A stretch of DNA of 64,000 bases, from contig JADGJC010000038.1 in assembly GCA_027596075.1 (NCBI GenBank), positions 145,147 through 209,146 of the forward strand. The letters are read 5' to 3'. The stretch comes from Rhizophlyctis rosea (lineage: Eukaryota > Chytridiomycota > Chytridiomycetes > Rhizophlyctidales > Rhizophlyctidaceae). Positions within the stretch are counted from its first letter, which is position 1. Every line of letters begins with the position of its first letter. A model generated the notes under the pieces. That model was given only the letters and a program-made list of their open reading frames with translations, had not been told where the DNA came from and did not search any database. A program made the translations under genes and the position numbers. Positions 57,976 through 64,000 of the stretch are shown here, one piece after another.

Positions 57976-58838
57976 ATGGGCATCATCATTTCCACCATTC
58001 GCGCTCTATGGGATTGCATTTTCCCCTCCAAATCAAGTTCGATTCCAGCAATCGTCACACAGGTGGAAGGAGCAACGATCCAAACATATCCAGATCCTTA
58101 TAACGTCACCATCATTCGAGGCCTCCTCAGCGAAAATCGTCAGCGGGAACTCCTCCGGGCATGCACGTTCGAGCGTCAGGGCAGCTCTAGCATACTTGAC
58201 GGGTGGACTGCGTACACGGGTTTGCATGGAAGGTCGTCTCTTCGGGGTTTGGCGTTGAAAGTTGGGCGGGATGTGGAGAGGGTGATGGCTAAGGCGCGCA
58301 AAAATGGAAGTAAAGATGTTGGACATCCCTTGGAGGTGGGAAAGTGGTGGACCTTGAGTGAGTGATTGGTTTTATACCTATCGGAAATGGTCTTTTTGAA
58401 CCTTGTTACGCCTAATGGCTCGCCATCCAAACCATTTAAACTATTTGATAGATCAGGCGACCATCGTAGTCTACAAAGACCGGTCCAGACTCCATATGCA
58501 CTACGATAAGAAAACCATCAACAGCTGGGTGATGAACATTTCGCTCGGGACGTGTGGCATTTTCAAATTCAAAGGGCGCGATGGGAGTGGCAGGGCGCAA
58601 GGTGAGAGGGCTTTGCATCTACGTTGCGATGACGTCATGCAAGGCCTTCTGATTTCCGGACGCTTCCTATTTTCTTTTCATAGAGGTTCATCTCCAGAGC
58701 GGCGACATCTGCATGTTTGATGGCCACAATACGCAGCATGGGGTTACTGGGATTTGTAGGGTGCACCCAGTTCCTGCATTTTGGGCACATGATGGTCGGT
58801 CAGAGAAAGGGGCCAGGATCTGTATTAGATTCAGTTAG
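57976..58838 (+). CDS. AlkB-like 2OG/Fe(II) dioxygenase copy I
   Basis: Exons 57976-58357, 58452-58601 and 58684-58838 (228 residues), GT-AG, phase 1. The start MGIIISTIRAL fits N-myristoylation, which would tether the enzyme to membranes. Exon 1: IQTYPDPYNVTIIRGLLSEN. Exon 2: LHMHYDKKTINSW with HxD, VMNISLGTCGIFKFKG. Exon 3: EVHLQSGDICMFDG, TQHGV (distal His), HPVPAFW and KGARICIRFS. All iron ligands and the first 2-oxoglutarate Arg are present; the second Arg is displaced by two positions (IRFS instead of xxFR). Intact and probably functional. Head-to-head with copy H. Confidence 0.8.
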
Positions 58839-59169
58839 TGGGTGTGACTTCGTTTATGTAAGATATTGAGTACAGCGGTTCATACTAAATTCTGAAAAAG
58901 GTAGATATGGCATGTATCAAGGATGCGGAGATTGGAATCACAATACAGTTTGGGCGGTCAAGTGGGCCCTTCGTATTTGAATTGGTGCCAGGGGTATCAT
59001 GCGCAGACATTTGTCCTGAAGCAACAACCGGATTGTGACGTCCCAAACAATACTGCGGTAGTCCGCAACGCCTCAATGTTTGGACGCCATATCTACTTTC
59101 ATGGTCTTTTGAGGGAGTGGGACCAAGCTATAAACAAATCACAGCTGTACTGTTCGTGACGTAATCTGC

Positions 59170-59585
59170 TTCAGTGCACTTATTGAAGCGTTATTGTGTG
59201 ACCGTGTACAATGCACGTTTCAGCTGTTAGAATTGTTGTGTGTAGGATTCACGTATTTTGAGAGCCTGATAGCCGCTATGTGTTGGATGTACGATTGGAT
59301 TGTCACTGTGTGTAGGATTTATAATGAGATTGTCGCTGTGTGTAAGTTTCACGACCTAGTTTGCGGCTCGATCGCCGCCGTGTCTTAGGATTGACAGGGC
59401 TGGGTTGCAGCCCGATTATGGCTTTGCGTGAGATTCGCAGACTCATATTGTAGCGATCACCGCTACTTCCGTAACTCAATTTTTTTACGAGCTCATTGCG
59501 CAGCTTGATTGCCGCTGTGTGTATCATTCAACTAATTCGCAAAACTGATTTGCAGCTCCGAGTGTCGCTGTGTGAAGGATTCACC
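59170..59585. repeat. Degenerate minisatellite upstream of copy J
   Basis: Loose repeats of about 40 to 60 bases built on GATTG(T/C)CGCTGTGTGTA and AGGATTCAC segments. They end about 150 bases before the copy J start. Confidence 0.55.
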
Positions 59586-59737
59586 AAACTTTTTTGCTGC
59601 CCATCACTGCTCCTTCAGTAACCTGATCACTGCTCTTTCACAACATATTACGCTCACACCTCTTGGTTTCTTGCTTCCCAGACTTAGTATTTTCACGACG
59701 TTGCCTGCCACTGAAATTAAACACCACCAACACCGCC

Positions 59738-60762
59738 ATGGGCTCATTCAACAGCCGTTGTTGTGCCACCGCGAAAGGGACGTCGGAGGACACGGATGTT
59801 GTTGGGGAGCTGGATGGAATTGAGGCGCAATTGGCTAAGCTAGCAAGTTCGAACCGGGAGAAAAGGTCTCAAGCTGCGGCGGATGCGGTGGATTCGGTGG
59901 AAGACTCGGATGGCACCCTTGTTGATGCCGGGTCTGTGACGTGTAGGAAGCGGGAGGGGGGACGGGTGTCGGAAGGTGATGTTACAGCACGGGTAGCGGA
60001 ACCAACGGTCGAAACATTCCTGCATCCACATTACCTCATCGTAATCCGCAACCTCCTTGATGAACAGTGTCTATCCGACCTGCTCAAAGAGTGTACCTTC
60101 GACACTCCTGGAAACTCCAGTCACTCCGGGTGGGCTGCGTTCGATGCTGCAAGCCTTTTGCAAGTTTCTGGGGCGGAAATCGAGAAGGAAGTTGCGAGAG
60201 TGTTGCGTGAGAAGGTGGCTGAGGACGTTATACCGGGTCATCCGTTGATGTCAGGGAAAGAGTGGAGCTTAGGTGTGTGTTGTACCATATGCAATTTTTA
60301 CTCAATAGGTTCTACTCGGGTCCTCACAATCTACCATTTTCCACGCATGACATCCATCAGAGCATACTCTCGATTGTTCGTTACGGAAACGACGCAAACC
60401 TTTCCATGCACCACGACAAACCGTCTCTCAAGGAATGACTTATGAACGTCTCGATCGGCAAATGCGCGGTGCTCAAATTCACTGATCGTGCTGATATGGG
60501 GGACGTGCGTGGTGAGTTTGTGGCTTTTTCTTCCTGTTCTTGTACATCAGGCTTTTAGATGACTTGTTTTCGTAATTCTGACTTTTTTTTTCCCGTCCGA
60601 TGGTCAGAAGTTCACCTCCGAAATGGCGACATCTGCCTGTTCAATGGCCGTAATCTGTTGCACGGCATTTCACACATTTGTGTGGAGCATCCCGCGCCGG
60701 CGTTTTGGGAGGCTGATTCTAGGACGGAGAAGGGAGCTAGGTTGTGTGTCAGCTTCAGATAG
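59738..60762 (+). pseudogene. AlkB-like dioxygenase copy J, in-frame stop
   Basis: Exon 1 (59738-60272) starts MGSFNSRCC, a myristoylation plus possible palmitoylation context, followed by a charged spacer of about 70 residues not seen in the other copies, then TFLHPHYLIVIRNLLDEQ. In exon 2 (about 60361-60511) the HxD segment LSMHHDKPSLKE is followed by TGA (60436-60438), where sister copies have a Trp codon (SW, TW or GW before the strand), then LMNVSIGKCAVLKFTD continues in frame. The AG before exon 2 is also one base out of phase with the family intron. Exon 3 (to 60762) is clean: EVHLRNGDICLFNG, LLHGI, HPAPAFW, KGARLCVSFR with both Arg. A single base change explains the stop. Confidence 0.7.
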
Positions 60763-62984
60763 TGTCGGGATCTGGCATTGTGTGAGCAAGTTGTGGGCGC
60801 TTTTGAGATTGAATATGCTTTACGGCATTTTTTGAAAATATCTATTATGTACATTGGCCTACGTGGTTTTGTATGCTAGGTGCTTGGTATTGGACTCTTG
60901 AACTGATGCTTGATGAATGGATGGCCGAAGTTCATAGTGTGGCATCACGTGGCCGTGTGGTGCAACTAGGGTGTGATGAGTTTGAGTCTGTGCTGCTGCC
61001 GGGAAGATCAGTCATGTCTTCAGCAACGATCCCAAGCTATCATTTGAGATGTCAGTTGCGAGCCGGAGGGCCCGTTTTAGAGCAGCTGAAGACTCCTCAC
61101 ACTATCGCCTTCCAGCAAGGATGCAAAATGCATGGAGAGCCGCGTGAATTTCATTCCGGGTTTTCGACTTGACATCTGCTGCATCAAATACTGCGCTGTC
61201 AAATGGTGATACGGGCATTGGGTGAATGACAAACACATGAATGATCATTGCAATGATGACCATGGCTTCCGGGATATGGCCAAAGATAAGAAATGCATGG
61301 GTAGATAATGAACACTCAAACGGTACAGTTTCCCTACGTGGAGTAAGCCCATCATGACTTATAAGGTCAGGTTATTCCGTACACATGAGGCCACCATATT
61401 ATAAATAAGCCATTGTTGCGTGTTGCCTTCATAGCTGCGCCGATATGTGTATTCCCCTGCCTTCAAGGCAAGGTGTGAGAGCTCCGAGTAAAACATGCAT
61501 TCGTATCAAATGGGTGACATCGGAAACCCCTCGCATACATAGAAACATAACATTAATTATAAACTTTACTATTGACTCCATGACTGTGCCAAGTTGGCTT
61601 CCGCATAGATTTATGGTTTCAAAAGGTTACGGATGTCACCCAACGCAACGGGTCATGGTGGAATGCGCAGAGGGATGAGCACAAGTGGGCAGATCATCCC
61701 GTTCGGACATATCCGGAGGTTTTAGCGTGGTTCTGATATGACTATGCACTATGACCATCATTGACCTGATCGTTTATTCAATCTGCACTTTCACGCACTC
61801 AAGACACACTTGGGATCATTGTTGTCATGACAATGAAGGCCAATGTGACCTGAGTGTGCGTGCGCGAGGGTCCTAAGACACGTCCGGACAGCCATTTTGG
61901 GGTCCTCCAATGGGACCCCAACGATAGAGGCTGCATTATCAGCCCATGCAAGCCCTCATGACGAGAGGAGTTAAGCCACAGGGGTGCTTTCGGCCGCTCG
62001 AATGAGTCCCCTTCAGCCATATACCCAAGCCCCACCAGCCACACGACGCGTCCATCCGCGCCCTTTGATTGTTTGATTGGCCCTCTCATGTGTGGCCCAA
62101 CCCCCCGTTCGGAGGTCCCATTCTGGGAGCGAATGGTCATACAAGAGCCTGCCGCACTGGCCCACAATCTGTCATTTCATCAATCAACAGGCCCACAGCA
62201 GGGAGGAGGAGATGGGGGTGGTCCCCACTTTGCATTGGCTGTTCGCAGGGTGAAAGAGAGTGGATTGTGTGAGTGGTGGCAAACACCCTGCCATGCCCGA
62301 CTGCTCCCCAAATATCTTCTCTTCATGGTCCGGCCCAGTCCCCACCCAATGTACCACATCTGACTCAGGCAATCAAAGAAACGCCCCCTCATTTCCCATA
62401 TCAACAAGGTCCAACCAAACACCCTTATTGTTCTCCTTTGGTTCACCCACTCACTATTCCTTGTGCTGATACCCCCCAAACCAACATCTTACTTTCCTAT
62501 ATCCCACCTCATCCCTATTCCCAACCGTTTACCTACCAGGTAAAGTAAAGACTCCATGTACCAACGGCTCAACCTGGGTGAAACAGTGGAAGGAGGGTGA
62601 TGGGAATCGCGCCTGAAGATCGTCAAGCATCTTGCCGTGGGAACGCGTGATTGTCTTGCCGAAACGCGTTGACGGGGGTCATGGCGTGGGAAACTAGTAT
62701 TTGAGCGTGATAATGTGATGGATGGCAGAAGTGGTATGCATCGCATGGGAGCATATCGAACAAATAGACTGTACGATTTAGATACATCAAAATTTCGCCC
62801 AAAAGTGCTCAGAAGTGTACACTGAGTGCGTGGGAAAGTCGGTGGGCCGAATATTGGGCAATCACGGGCGTTGGTTCTTGGCTACGTTTGATAGTGGCAG
62901 ATGGAAATAATTGATTTCTAGAAGGGTTAATTGGTATGCATTATCTGACCAGTCTGTATCTTCCCATCAGACCTCTAAACAAAG
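60763..62984. other. Intergenic region upstream of beta-tubulin
   Basis: No gene seen. It contains a perfect 9-bp inverted repeat near 61.9 kb, a GC-richer stretch at 61.85-62.3 kb open on both strands without recognisable motifs, and the beta-tubulin promoter. Confidence 0.5.
61897..61921. repeat. Inverted repeat (9-bp arms, 7-base loop)
   Basis: TTGGGGTCC and GGACCCCAA flank a 7-base loop and could form a hairpin. No T-run follows, and no gene end is nearby to explain it. Confidence 0.7.

Positions 62985-64000
<1,016 letters not shown>

Noticed and set aside
59170..59585. A CRISPR array
   Set aside because: The repeats are degenerate, unevenly spaced and without unique spacers, and the genome is eukaryotic.
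60430..60445. TGA recoding (selenocysteine or reassigned stop) in copy J
   Set aside because: TGA is the ordinary stop of several intact genes here, including VPS25 and the Reeler gene, and sister copies have Trp at this position, so a point mutation is simpler.

Overview
This window is eukaryotic and most probably comes from an early-diverging (chytrid-like) fungus. The genes are compact and cut by short GT-AG introns of about 55 to 380 bases. Housekeeping proteins (beta-tubulin, VPS25, the PAF1-complex subunit Leo1, the N-terminal methyltransferase Tae1/NTMT1) lie among long gene-poor, repeat-rich stretches. A run of N (34778-34809) shows a draft assembly. The phylum is an inference; no rRNA or other strong taxonomic marker is present.

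Layout. 1-3674: 3' part of a sorting nexin with RGS, PX and Nexin_C domains (+). 3675-9730: gene-poor DNA with diverged dispersed repeats. 9912-11136: secreted Reeler-domain protein (+). 12566-12945: remnant of a cupredoxin-like gene (-). 13432-15191: Tae1/NTMT1 (+), convergent with VPS25 (15845-17083, -). 17084-19739: intergenic DNA with a degenerate tandem repeat. 19740-23187: three-exon gene for a multi-spanning membrane protein with a very long low-complexity tail (-). 25970-26600: a broken paralogue of the intact OTT_1508-like deaminase at 29784-31484 (+). 32142-34128: Leo1 (+). 34129-43004: gene-poor DNA with a diverged tandem segmental duplication of about 3 kb, a possible retroelement RNase H remnant and a tRNA-like, SINE-like piece. 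43005-44564: intronless cytochrome P450 (-). 45551-60762: a cluster of ten AlkB-like 2-oxoglutarate/Fe(II) dioxygenase genes and gene relics. 60763-62984: no gene seen. 62985-64000: 5' half of beta-tubulin (+).

The most striking system is the AlkB-like array. All copies descend from one three-exon gene: an N-terminal exon, a middle exon (150 bases in three of the intact copies) with the HxD iron ligands, and a C-terminal exon of about 155 bases with the distal His and the 2-oxoglutarate-binding Arg. Both introns are phase 1 wherever they can be placed. Four copies read intact (F, G, H, I). The others show different lesions: an inverted middle exon (A), a frameshift (B), a lost distal His and splice donor (C), a 53-bp perfect tandem duplication (D), a lost first His (E) and an in-frame TGA at a conserved Trp (J). 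Three copies begin with Met-Gly and fit an N-myristoylation signal. The pattern is that of birth-and-death evolution of a possible nucleic-acid demethylase or other oxygenase family.
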